Shown piece by piece: positions 34,330 to 44,308 of a stretch of DNA of 64,000 nt. The position numbers and the translations under genes are program-made. Below the pieces are notes generated by a model. The model had not been told where the DNA came from and made no database searches. It saw only the letters and a program-made list of their open reading frames with translations. Origin of the DNA: Pyropia yezoensis (Eukaryota > Rhodophyta > Bangiophyceae > Bangiales > Bangiaceae); NCBI GenBank assembly GCA_009829735.1, contig CM020620.1, forward strand, positions 6,650,545-6,714,544. Direction: 5' to 3'. Position 1 is the stretch's first letter, and each line of letters opens with the position of its first letter.

Positions 34330-37005
34330 CTAATACGGCTGCAGTGACCCGCAGTGGATCCAGTCCATCGCATTAATGTAGTTGAAGAATGTCGGTCCTA
34401 GGGCAGCCGCCATGTTGGTCCGCGAGACCACCACCGAGTGCTGGGAGCAGAGGCCAGACACATCCTTGTCCTTGGACAACAGCTCACTGGGGAAGCCCTC
34501 GTGCTCACGGTTCGACGCGTTGAAGTATACAATGCGGCCCTTCCACGCCTTGAAGAGCTTCCGGCCCATCATATCCTCCTTAGGAAGCTTCTCCCAGTCT
34601 GCGATGATGTTGGCAGGGCTCAATCGAGTGGACGCATCAGCCTTCGAGTGCTTGAACTGCTGGATGACCATGATCCATTCACCCTTCGGGCCAACTGTGC
34701 GGTAAAAGACAACCGCGTCCGCCCCCATCGTACCGAACGGCAGCTGGTAGATCGTCTTGGCCCGCTCCTGTCCGACACCGCGACCCCTCGCGCTCAGGAT
34801 GGCCACCAAGTCGCGCTGTAGCACTTGAGTACGCGCGGTAGAGCCGTCCACCAGGACAGTGTGCAGCAGCGGGCCGTCCCCCATGTGAATCGATCCACCA
34901 GGGGCCAAGAGCGTGGAGAGCGGAACGGCCTTGAAGAGCTCCTTGCGTAGTGAACGCGCCACGGACTGCGCCGCTTGATACCGCATGAAGAAGTCCTCCC
35001 ACCGCATCCACGGGACTTGGCGCGTTATAGAAAACGTGTCGGGCTCCTCAGCGCCTAGACCCAGCTCGGCGCGCAGGATGGGATAGAAGCGGGAGCTTTG
35101 AGCGTGTTCCATCAGCAGAAACAGAGCCACCGACGGGACAACCGGCTGGAAGCGCTCCCCACCACCCACCACGAGACCCTTGAGCCGTGCTTCATCGTAC
35201 AGAACCTTATTCGACAGGATCATGCCCGTGCTGGGGTCTCGTCGCTCGGGGAAGCACACTTGCCAACGCGATACCCTTTCTCCAAAAGTCAGGGCGGCCA
35301 GGAAATTGTCCCGGTCATCGTCTGCGGCGGCCATCCAGCAAATCTCGGCTTCCGACAGCAACAGCTTGGAAGATGCGGAGTTGATTACCGCAAGCAGTGG
35401 CGCCGGGCGGCGCGCCGCACCAGCTCCCATAAGCTCATTGTGGAGCACCACTGCAGTCCTCGTGTGGCCCCCAGCACAGTAACACATCCCGTTAGCAGTG
35501 GGTGTCAAGGCAGTTCTCATGGCCTCGAAGGCCGCCATCTTCTCCTGCTCCGAGCCGGACCCCTCCAGCTCCGCCCGAGCGCCTAAGAACGCCTGCAGAG
35601 CATCACGAGATCCAGACTGAGCCCCATCCATAGCTACGTAGTACTTGTTGGACCACGCGACTCGAAGGAGGACGTCGATGAAGAGATCTTGAAAGGAGAG
35701 AGCGTCTCTACTAAAAAGTCCGCCGACTGGGGTGATGCGACGCCCGGAAAGAGTTGCACACTTCGCCGACAGAGATGAAGACAAGAAGGTTGTAATGACA
35801 TGCCCGCCAGCACCTTGACTGATGTTGCATGCCCCAGACAGCAGGAGCGTGGCTGGCGAGTGAAGCTGGTCATTGACAGTGTAGAGCTCGGGCTTCTTCA
35901 TGATGAAGTCCAGTAGGATCCTGGAGGCCTCCTCCTTCATGTCGTCCGCCCGGCCCACCTCGTCCACAAGCACGACGGGGACAACCTCTCCACCCTCAGC
36001 ACCGATGCCCGTCTGAAGCAGCGCTACCGCTTCATAATGGAGATCTTTCGCAGAGAGCTGCTTCGAGCGCACCACCTCATCAACGGCTGAGACAAAACGG
36101 GTGAAGTGGGAATCGAGGTGGCTTGCCGTCAAGTCCGCGTAGTGCATGAAGAGCAAGCGCAGGTTAACAAGGCCGTCAAAGGAGAATGTAACCTCGTCAC
36201 TGGTGACCAGCGCCGCTTCTTCGATCCTCAGCTTCCAATGGAGGTTAAAGTTGACGACGTACGGGCGCAAAGACTGGCAAAAAGTCACCATAGTTGCCTC
36301 GTGCGCCTCGTAGGCACAGGCGCCGCGCGCCTGCGAGGCGACTTGCTCCAAGAGATACGTCTTGCCGCTGCCAGACCCGGCCACTATCCCAACGGCGCCG
36401 TACCGCGTGTCTGCGTAACGTTTCTTTTGGTCCGGGGTCGAGCCAGTCTTCACAATCAGCTCCTTCATGGGCAGGACGGCCGGCGTGCGCGTCACCTCGT
36501 AAAGGGCGCCGTACACGGCCCGAACCTCTGACGCGCACTCGACGACGACCGGCGGCTTTCCAGGGCTCGTCGCCAGGGAACTTTCGAACACTGGATTGCT
36601 GTCCGCACTCCGGACGGGGCCGACAGCACCAATAAGCCCGACAAAAGATGAGCATGATGCTATTGCCGCCTTCTCGGCGAGGTTGAGTGTATGCCCGACG
36701 CGCGCAATGCCCACCGACTTGGTGCCCTCGCCGTTCATTCCAGGGGGCGTCTTGGCAGTGGCAACCACAAGTCGACCCTGCTCCAAACCGCTATCAGAGG
36801 GTGCCGCAGGATGACAACGGGTGGACGGGTACGGCCATGGACAAGTGCCGAACCGTCCTGGCGCCGGACGACATCCGAAGCGGCGTGATGTGTGCAAGCC
36901 GCAGCTCGGCTTGCCGCACACTCCGGGAACCGTAGAGACGACAAAGGCCACCATGGAATGGAACATATGCCACACGCGTTGACTGCATGGCCATTCGGAA
37001 GACAA
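34330..37005 (-). CDS. Crinkler/RHS-like P-loop NTPase with C-terminal nuclease-like domain
   Basis: 891 residues without interruption. P-loop GIVAGSGSGKTY at residues 206-217 (Lys215) and a Walker B-like VVPVVLVDEVG at 341-351 mark an ATPase/NTPase core, followed by TLLLSGACNIS, a sensor-like strand. The C-terminal 130 residues contain GADAVVFY and, about a dozen residues on, WIMVIQQFKHSKAD, an arrangement like a PD-(D/E)XK nuclease with Gln in the E/Q-x-K position. NTPase plus such a nuclease is the architecture described for Crinkler and trypanosome RHS proteins; in free-living algae and fungi the role is unclear. The N-terminus is uncertain: Met90 (MNGEGTKSVG) is a good alternative, and no signal peptide is evident. 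No introns were recognised. Placement in the family is from motifs only. Confidence 0.65.
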   Translation of the reverse strand: MSSEWPCSQRVWHMFHSMVAFVVSTVPGVCGKPSCGLHTSRRFGCRPAPGRFGTCPWPYPSTRCHPAAPSDSGLEQGRLVVATAKTPPGMNGEGTKSVGIARVGHTLNLAEKAAIASCSSFVGLIGAVGPVRSADSNPVFESSLATSPGKPPVVVECASEVRAVYGALYEVTRTPAVLPMKELIVKTGSTPDQKKRYADTRYGAVGIVAGSGSGKTYLLEQVASQARGACAYEAHEATMVTFCQSLRPYVVNFNLHWKLRIEEAALVTSDEVTFSFDGLVNLRLLFMHYADLTASHLDSHFTRFVSAVDEVVRSKQLSAKDLHYEAVALLQTGIGAEGGEVVPVVLVDEVGRADDMKEEASRILLDFIMKKPELYTVNDQLHSPATLLLSGACNISQGAGGHVITTFLSSSLSAKCATLSGRRITPVGGLFSRDALSFQDLFIDVLLRVAWSNKYYVAMDGAQSGSRDALQAFLGARAELEGSGSEQEKMAAFEAMRTALTPTANGMCYCAGGHTRTAVVLHNELMGAGAARRPAPLLAVINSASSKLLLSEAEICWMAAADDDRDNFLAALTFGERVSRWQVCFPERRDPSTGMILSNKVLYDEARLKGLVVGGGERFQPVVPSVALFLLMEHAQSSRFYPILRAELGLGAEEPDTFSITRQVPWMRWEDFFMRYQAAQSVARSLRKELFKAVPLSTLLAPGGSIHMGDGPLLHTVLVDGSTARTQVLQRDLVAILSARGRGVGQERAKTIYQLPFGTMGADAVVFYRTVGPKGEWIMVIQQFKHSKADASTRLSPANIIADWEKLPKEDMMGRKLFKAWKGRIVYFNASNREHEGFPSELLSKDKDVSGLCSQHSVVVSRTNMAAALGPTFFNYINAMDWIHCGSLQPY

Positions 37006-38539
37006 GGATAGAGAAATACATACAGTTACAAGAAGGCGCTACGAGCAGGTGCAGGTGCTTGGACACCATGTCAGATTCTGATCTCCTCCCCCCGCCCCGC
37101 ATCTCCTCTGGTGTCCACGCGAGCGAACGCAGCCTCCTCCCCACCAGGGCGCATCGGCGTAGACACTTCTCCCCCTCCCCACCTTCCTATACACGTCGGT
37201 CCGACTTCACCCCACAGGATCCAGACGGAAACGCACGTTCTCCCGATCACATTGCCCGACCACCAGTGTGTCGACGGGCGCGGCTGCCGCAGGAGCAGGC
37301 ACCACTTGCAAACGAAAAAGGGCAGCACAGGAGATCAAAAACAGAGACAAGAGACGGAAGCTGTCGTGTCAGAGCCTGACTTCCTCACTCCCCCACCCCC
37401 TCGCCCCCGCCTTAAATTGTCCACCGAAACAGGCACACACCTCTCCACGCCAAAAACCATCAGCGTCGCCACTCCACTTGTTCATCCTACTCCCCCCGCC
37501 TCCCCCCCCCCGCCCGCCTCGGTCTTCATCCCCCGTTTAGACACAAGAAACAACAACGTACATCTCCCTGATCAAGGAGCCTCGCCCCTGGAGGTGGCTG
37601 CAGTAGCTGGGATAGAGCTGTCGGTTGGCGGCGGCAGCGTCGGTAGGGGGGAGATGGCGGCCAGCCTGCGACGGAGATGGCGGAATCGGATATGCTCGAA
37701 CATGCAGTGTCGTGAGTTAGGCTTGGGTATGTACAGTACATATCCTGTTCCCAAAACCCGCACGTGACATGCGATCACGCCGGATCACGCATGATTACGT
37801 CGTAGTCGAGCCCTTTTCAGCACGTGTCACGCGCAAACTAGCCCACATGCCCTTGTATATAGTTTGTGTTGAACTTTCGTGCACTGCATCAACGCGAAAA
37901 CGTACCACCGTTCGTTCTCTACCAGTAGAATCTATGTGGCGGGCGACGATAGATATCTCATTATTCTTGAGGTCGGTCGAACGGAGATACAGGGCTTGAA
38001 TATTGTGCAAGTTCGAAAGTCACCCCAGTAGGGATGCGCAACCGGATGGTTTGTGAAAACCAATTCGGGCACGTCCAACGACAGGCTTTCCGACCGTCAA
38101 AGGGGTCATTTCAAGTGTCGACGTGGCGAGTGCTCATTGGCGCGTGGAGCTTTCCGACCTCTCTTTCCAATCTTCCTCGCTGAGGCCCACTGGACTTCCG
38201 TGAAACGGGCCCCAGAGCGTGTTTTAGACGACGTGAGATCGAGATTGGGCTCGGGATGAACGAACACCCCCGACTTTTTTCTGGGCACCAGTCGGCGCAT
38301 GAATCTGGTCGTGGCTGTCATGAAGGGCTGTCAGCAACTCGTGCTCGCCTCGTTTCAGGCCGAATCTGCGGCCGAAACGGGGTCAATCTGGTACGGCCGA
38401 GACACGTTCCCTGATTAGAGAGATCTGGCGGCCACTTCCGCCGGGACAGGAGGGCACGGTCAGCGGCACGGGGTCACCCGGCGCGGGGCGGGGTGGCCGT
38501 CGCGCACGCGGCGCCGACGCAGCGGTACCACTAAGGCCG
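37006..38539. other. Spacer, no gene recognised
   Basis: Both strands hold only short frames without family resemblance. The stretch 37006-37100 would contain the promoter and 5' leader of the minus-strand NTPase gene. No repeat boundary was found. Confidence 0.35.
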
Positions 38540-41350
38540 ATGGCGGCGCAGGGACGGGTGCTGCGGCTAGTCGTGGCCTGGCGCCTCAGCGCCGCCGCCC
38601 GTGCCCTGATCGGCGATCCGCCTGCCCTGCGCTCGCTGGCGGCTTGGCTGAAGGCGCTGCGGCTGTTTCCCCGCGCCGGGCCCGGCCAGGCTACGCCCGC
38701 CTCAGTTGAGGCGGACTTTGCTTCGTCCCTTGCCCGGGCAGCCGAGTTCGGCGGCAGGGCCACGACACCCCGCCACGTCAGCCGGGAGGCGGGCACGCTG
38801 GCCATCCGGTCGGCGCCGCGACGCTCGGCGCCCGGCCCCTCAGGGCTCCGAAAGCAGCACCAGTGGGCGCTGGGCGACGCGGGCCGCGACGCCCTGGTCG
38901 ACGTTGTCTCCCTCCTGGTGAGTGAGACCTCGGTGACGTGGGTGCCCGACGCCGCCAAGCGTACTCTCTCCGGCGCCGACATCTTGCTGCTGCGCAAGCC
39001 CGGCGGCGACGACACCGACGGGCTGCCCAAGCTCCGGTCCATCGGTATGCCCGAGGTGTTGCGCGAGCTGGCAATGTCGGCGCTGGCGAGACGCTGCGGT
39101 CGGCGGCGGCGGAGCTGCTAGGGCCACTCTAGCTCGGGGTGGGGGTGCCCAACGCGTGTGAGCGGGTCATCCACGCGTTGGAGGCTCACCTCGGCAGCAA
39201 CCCCGACCACGCGGTCGCGCAGCTCGACTCCAGAAGCGCCTTTAACAACGTGGCCCGTGCCGCGGCGAAGGCGTTCCTGAGCCGAGGCCTCCCCGTCGTC
39301 AACCACTACATGGAGTGGGTGTACGGCGGGGAGGGGCCACGCGTCTACGGCTGGGAGGACCCCGAGGGGGACGGCCGCCAGCGGCTGTGGTTGGCGGCCG
39401 AGCGGGGCGCCCAGAAGGGCGACCCGCTCGGCCCCCTCGTGCACTCGGCGGCGCTGGCGCTGGTGCTGGACAAGGTCCGCGCGGCGTACCCCCACCTGTT
39501 TTTCGCGGCCTTCCACGACGACATGGTTGAGGCGGGCCCCCCCGACACGCTGGCTCGCTTGGTGGCCGACTCCGGCGAGTCGCGCGCGGGCATTCACGCC
39601 GAGGTATCGCGACACAAGTGTGCGGGGTGGTCCCCGGCTGGCGCGCCTGCGCCGCTCGGGTGGGTGGGCGCCTGGAGCACCGAGGGGCCGCTACAGTTCT
39701 CCGTACCCCGCCGGCTGGCACGCGTACGTCACCGACGCGGTTGCCCGGCTCGCGCACGAGATGCGGGAGCTGACCGATGCCATTGTGGCGCTCCCTTCCG
39801 CCGCGCTCCAGGCCCAGCTGCTGCTGCTGCGTCCGATGGCTGGCCCCCATTCCAAAAATTTGATGCAGAAGCTGCCCCTTATGACTGGCGCGCGGCTTGC
39901 GGCGTCGGTGGATCGCGAAGCGCGCCGTGCCCTGGTCGCGCGGCTGTGCGACGCCCGTGACGTGGAGGCCACGCGGGAGGCGCTGTGTGCGCGGGCGGCC
40001 CTGCTGGTCTCCATAGGGTGCCTTGGGGTGGGGGGGCTCGCCTGGGTGCTGCCCGCTGTCGCACTGGCCTCGTGTGTCTGCGCGCTGCGAGAGGGCCGCC
40101 TGGACTTCCAGGCGCTGGCTGCCATCTTTGTGGCCTTGGAAGGCATGCTGCCCCCGGGCGCCGCTCACACTCACGCTCCCCGCCTGGGGCGGGCTGCCGG
40201 CATGCCGGCCGCGCCCCCTCCCGCGCCCAGCGCAGCGCCGCCTGCCGCGGCCACGCTGCCGGTGGCGCATGGTCCGCAAGCGAGGGCCAGCCTGGCAGTG
40301 GCAGCGGGCGGAGCCCACAACGTGAAGGCCCGTCTGGTGACGCGGATCGCAGCCGCCCGCTCCCCGCCTCCCACGGGCGTCGCGTTTTGGCCTGTGCTGA
40401 TGGGACGCGATGGCCGACGCCGCCGCGGGGCTGCACGCGCCCACAGCGTCCCCGATGGCGCTGCAGCCCGCAGTGCGACCGACGCGGGGCCTGCCGCGGG
40501 CGGGCCGGCACCGCTGCCGCAGCCGCTACCGCCGCTGTTGCGGTCGCCGCCGCCGCCGCCGCTGACCGAGGTTGGCGCCCCTGGGGGGCGGCCCATCGCT
40601 GCGAGACGGGGTCGGCGGAGGCAGCCGCGGCGCTTCCTCTGGCGGAGGCGCGATGGAGAGTGGGTGATGGAGGAGCACCCTCCCCTCGCCGACGACCTCG
40701 ACGACTGCGAGCCGCTGGCGGATGCGGATGCGGCCGGGCGCCACTTTCTGGAGCCCTGCTCTGAGCAGGAGGGGCGCGCCGGCCGCATCCACAACCGCAT
40801 CACCTACCTGGTGGTAGCGGCGCTGCGGAGAACGCCAGCGTGGGCAGAGGCGCGGGCAGTGGAGGGGCTGGACGGGGCCCGCGCCTCTCTCCGCCCTGAC
40901 CTCCGCGCCGTCGAGGCGGCGACGGTGGTGGTGACGTGGGGGGAAGTCTCGGTAGCGTCCCCCTTTGCGGTGCGGGTGCACCCACGGGCGGTGGCGACAC
41001 CCATGGTGCCGGTGGCTGCGGTGGCGGGGGAGGCAGACAAGGTTCACCAGTATGGTGCCTCTCTGCCCTCCGGCCCGCCGCGGCACGAGTTTACTCCCTT
41101 CGTGTGGGAGCAGTTTGGCCGCGTTGGGCCCGCCACGGCGCGGTGGCTCAAGAAGGCGCAAGCAGGCCCAGGCCTGGCGGCGCTGCTTACGAAGCTGCGG
41201 ACGGACGTGTCCGTCGCCTTGTGGCGCTCGCACGCGCGGGCGGTGGCCGACGGCTGCTTTGCGGTGGACGACCCGGCTGCTGAGCTGGGGAGGGACTTGG
41301 GCAGGGAGGGGGAGGTGGGGACCGGGTCGATAGTTTGTTTTGGGGATTAG
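38540..41350 (+). pseudogene. LINE polyprotein: reverse transcriptase plus restriction-like endonuclease
   Basis: N-terminal RT blocks: SAPGPSGLRKQHQWAL, then LRSIGMPEVLRELA. RT core: VAQLDSRSAFNNVARAAAKA (first Asp), GAQKGDPLGPLVHSAALALV, and FFAAFHDDMVEA (FHDD in place of the usual YxDD). Thumb-like segment: LQAQLLLLRPMAGPHSKNLM. After a Pro/Ala-rich linker comes a C-terminal domain with LRPDLRAVEAATVVVTWGEV, GEADKVHQY and FTPFVWEQFGRVG, resembling the PD-(D/E)XK-type endonuclease of such LINEs. The coding region is broken by a one-base loss near 39089, a TAG at 39130-39132 where Gln is expected (LLGPL, stop, LGVGVPNACE), and a frameshift near 39700 (before PAGWHAYVTDAVA). The last 607 codons (39527-41350) are open. 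Confidence 0.78.
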
Positions 41351-41420
41351 GGGTCTTTGGGGCCCCTACTTGCATCGGTCAGGAGGTGTTTAGACTTATC
41401 AATAAACCTTAAAAAACATA
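38540..41420 (+). mobile_element. LINE (non-LTR retrotransposon) with C-terminal restriction-like endonuclease, decayed
   Basis: A single long coding region followed by a 3' end with AATAAA at 41401-41406 and a short A-run at 41411-41416. The 5' end is unclear and probably truncated. Gene order (RT first, nuclease-like domain last, no apurinic endonuclease upstream) fits the early-branching LINE groups that use a restriction-like endonuclease. No target duplication was identified. It abuts the chromovirus fossil to its right. Confidence 0.75.
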
Positions 41421-42047
41421 GATGACGCACGTACAATCACGATCAGAGGGGGGGGGGGGTGTAGCAATATGGTCGGCCGTATTGTGACCCTAATATTAGG
41501 GGTGCTACTTCTAATCCTTGGCTTTCAATTTGAGAGTCCGTACTGGTCACGGTATCTATAAGTTACGTATGACCAGAGGGACTTGCATCTTGGGGTGGAG
41601 GGTAGTTAGTAGTGTCTCCGAGGGCTTATAACGAGGGGGCCGGCGGCGAATCCACCGCCGGCCAAGGCAGATCAACAAACCCCTCCCATTTGGGCTCTCA
41701 TCTTGGTCCCGTGGCTTGCGCTCCAAGGACAGCAACCTTGGCCTCCCGGTGACGTTGGTGCCGATCCCCCATGGCGAGTGTTCCCTGAGAGTGGACGTGC
41801 AGCGGATACCTATTGTGCTACATTGTTGGAGCAGCAGGGGACGGGTTTCCTTCACCCTTGTGGTGACGCCGTCTTCGGCCCTGGCACACGGATAGGGATC
41901 CAATCCTTTTCTTGCACTCGTGGTGCTGCGATCTGTTCGATTGTTTTGAGTGGTTGCGTTTGACTGCGATCTACGGTTTCTCTCCCCCAACTACCCCCTC
42001 GCTCTCCTATTCGTGGTGACTGTTACGTCGGTTGACTGATTGTGACT

Positions 42048-44225
42048 ATGTCTACCCAAGAGACGGGGAACGTTCAAGATGACGGATCGGCGTCGACGCC
42101 GACCCCGGAGCTGAACCCGGGAATCGGGATCGGTAACCCGATCGACAACATTGAGACGCCGATGCTCTCCGGTGCCGGATCGACGTTTGGTACGGCACGG
42201 ACGGCCGGGGGCGGCGGACCGCCGCAACTGTCCTCTACCGACCTCACGCCGCCGCCACCTTCACCAGGGGACTCCCTGATGGCATCATTGGCTCGCATCG
42301 AGGCCCGGTTCACCGGGCTCGACACCCGTCAAGAGCGTACGGAGTACGCAATGGCCGTGCTGATGTCAGCACGCCATACGACGGTACCCCGTCGGATCCC
42401 TCCCACACCGGTACGGTTCGAACCGGCCGGACTACTTTCGGAGTCCGCCAGGGTCAACCCCGGTGTTGCTACTCCTGGACAACCCCCGGACACGGCGGGT
42501 TATGGATCCGACTCGTCGGCTGAGTTGGAACGTAGCCATACGGAGCGCTACGCTCGGAGCACCCAGAGCGGGCCCCGCGGACATGACCCGGCGGATATTT
42601 ACGCCGGAACAGAGTCGGCAATGGGAGGAGGCGGTACCGTCTCGCATTACCCCATCGACGAAGGGAGCCATGCAACTCGGGTACCCGACGCGCCGACGCC
42701 GGAAGCTCCAGCGTCACTGGTTCAAGCGATGACAGCGCAGGTTACTGCGAGCTTACTGAAGCGGATGGAGTCCGATGAGTTTACTCATCAACTGGCCAAG
42801 CGACTGGATATCCAGGACGCGGACACGGAGATTGTCAACGAAGTCTTCAGGTCGGTACTGACTCCGGAACGTTATCGTTTGGAGGACCGATCCACAACCG
42901 TATCGGAATCGATGCGTACGACCTCGCACCGAGCGATCCGCTCTATGCAGACCCTTATGAAGGGAGTGCCTATGTTCGGGAGCCCTAACGGACGCCCGTT
43001 GGCAGTCATTGGCTTCTTGACTAGCTTCAAGGCAGCCGCGGACAAGGCGCTCGTCAACGAGGGGCTGGCGCTGGAGATCCTCCCGTTCTTTGTTGACGAA
43101 CGGGTCCGAGGCATCCTCCGCCAGGCATCCCCGATGCCGGGAATGAGGGTCGCAGCCACCCCCATGGATTACCGTGGGATATTGAAGGAGCTGCTTAGCA
43201 GCTACCTCAGTGAGGACAAGTGCGAAGACCACTATCGGGCCCTTCGCACTGCCACCGCCCAGTCCTGGGAGGATGAAGAGATGTTTGGACGCCGGATCCA
43301 AGAGCTCGACTACGAGCTGGGGAAGCTCCTCGGTGAAGGGGAACTACGGGCCATCCTGTTCGCAGGAGTACCCAACTATGTGCGGATATCCGCACGGGGA
43401 GCCAATACGGCTCGGACGAACTTCAGTCGACTGATGCATATGTGCAAATCTCTAGGGGACGCCTACCAGGTGCTACACCCGGAATGTGCCTTGGCCCCGA
43501 AGCCCAAGAGTGAGGGAGGCAATCCCAGTCTTACCCCGGTACCGAGGCAAGAGAAGGTGGAACGTAAGGCCGCACCAGTACTGGTGGCGACCGAGCAGAC
43601 CCCTACCGGTGAAGATGAACCTCTAGTCGACCAACAGGGCCACCTGTTGCTACCGGCGACGCCGGTGATTGATGAGCATGGTACGGTGGCGTACATCGCC
43701 CCGGCTGGGACTCAGTTCCAGGTCAACGAGGGAGCGGGTCGGCGCGTCCCGTATGTACGCACTACGGGTTATGCCCCGGTTACGGGTAACCCCCACCAAC
43801 CCCTGCCGACCTGGGCAGTATGTACGGAGGCACCTCTGCACATCGCGGGTAGACCGAACCGGTTGGGGGAGTCCATGTTCCGGTTGGCACCGGGACCCAA
43901 GGCCTACCAAGGGGCGGGCACTCGGGCGCCTGAGGCAGGCAACCGGACCTATGGAGCCAACCCGACGCGGACGCCCGGGACGGCCGGCACGTCCGGATGT
44001 ATGTTGTGCGGAGACCCCCAACACTGGGTTTCCGCATGCCCACTCATCCCGGAGGAGTCTCGACGGGCAGCGGCGCAACGCAAGGCATCCATGGGTGGGT
44101 ATCCCGCCCGAGGCCCGGCACCGGGTAGGCAGCAAGCTCCAGGAGGAGTACTGGCAGTCGAGGAGGCACCCCCTCCCTCGGATGTCCCGGAGGACAGTAC
44201 CCGGCCGAGCACGGGAAACGAGTAA
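42048..44225 (+). CDS. gag polyprotein of the chromovirus fossil
   Basis: 727 residues. The N-terminal third is Thr/Pro/Gly-rich. The capsid-like helical region is roughly residues 240-480. A CCHC zinc knuckle (CMLCGDPQHWVSACPL) lies near residue 650, and a Pro-rich tail follows. In Ty3/gypsy elements Gag forms the particle and the knuckle binds element RNA. The domain borders are estimates from composition and from the knuckle position. Confidence 0.8.
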   Translation: MSTQETGNVQDDGSASTPTPELNPGIGIGNPIDNIETPMLSGAGSTFGTARTAGGGGPPQLSSTDLTPPPPSPGDSLMASLARIEARFTGLDTRQERTEYAMAVLMSARHTTVPRRIPPTPVRFEPAGLLSESARVNPGVATPGQPPDTAGYGSDSSAELERSHTERYARSTQSGPRGHDPADIYAGTESAMGGGGTVSHYPIDEGSHATRVPDAPTPEAPASLVQAMTAQVTASLLKRMESDEFTHQLAKRLDIQDADTEIVNEVFRSVLTPERYRLEDRSTTVSESMRTTSHRAIRSMQTLMKGVPMFGSPNGRPLAVIGFLTSFKAAADKALVNEGLALEILPFFVDERVRGILRQASPMPGMRVAATPMDYRGILKELLSSYLSEDKCEDHYRALRTATAQSWEDEEMFGRRIQELDYELGKLLGEGELRAILFAGVPNYVRISARGANTARTNFSRLMHMCKSLGDAYQVLHPECALAPKPKSEGGNPSLTPVPRQEKVERKAAPVLVATEQTPTGEDEPLVDQQGHLLLPATPVIDEHGTVAYIAPAGTQFQVNEGAGRRVPYVRTTGYAPVTGNPHQPLPTWAVCTEAPLHIAGRPNRLGESMFRLAPGPKAYQGAGTRAPEAGNRTYGANPTRTPGTAGTSGCMLCGDPQHWVSACPLIPEESRRAAAQRKASMGGYPARGPAPGRQQAPGGVLAVEEAPPPSDVPEDSTRPSTGNE

Positions 44226-44308
44226 GAGGAAGGACGACACGGGGTCGCTGGGGTAACCCTAGCAAGCCACCCCGGACTGCCGCGGTAAAAGCCCCACGGA
44301 GAGCGCGG

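Noticed and set aside
33264-34376. 370-codon plus-strand frame after importin alpha
   Set aside because: Built around a (CCGCCA)n microsatellite and Arg/Pro-rich text; no link to the importin C-terminus could be shown.
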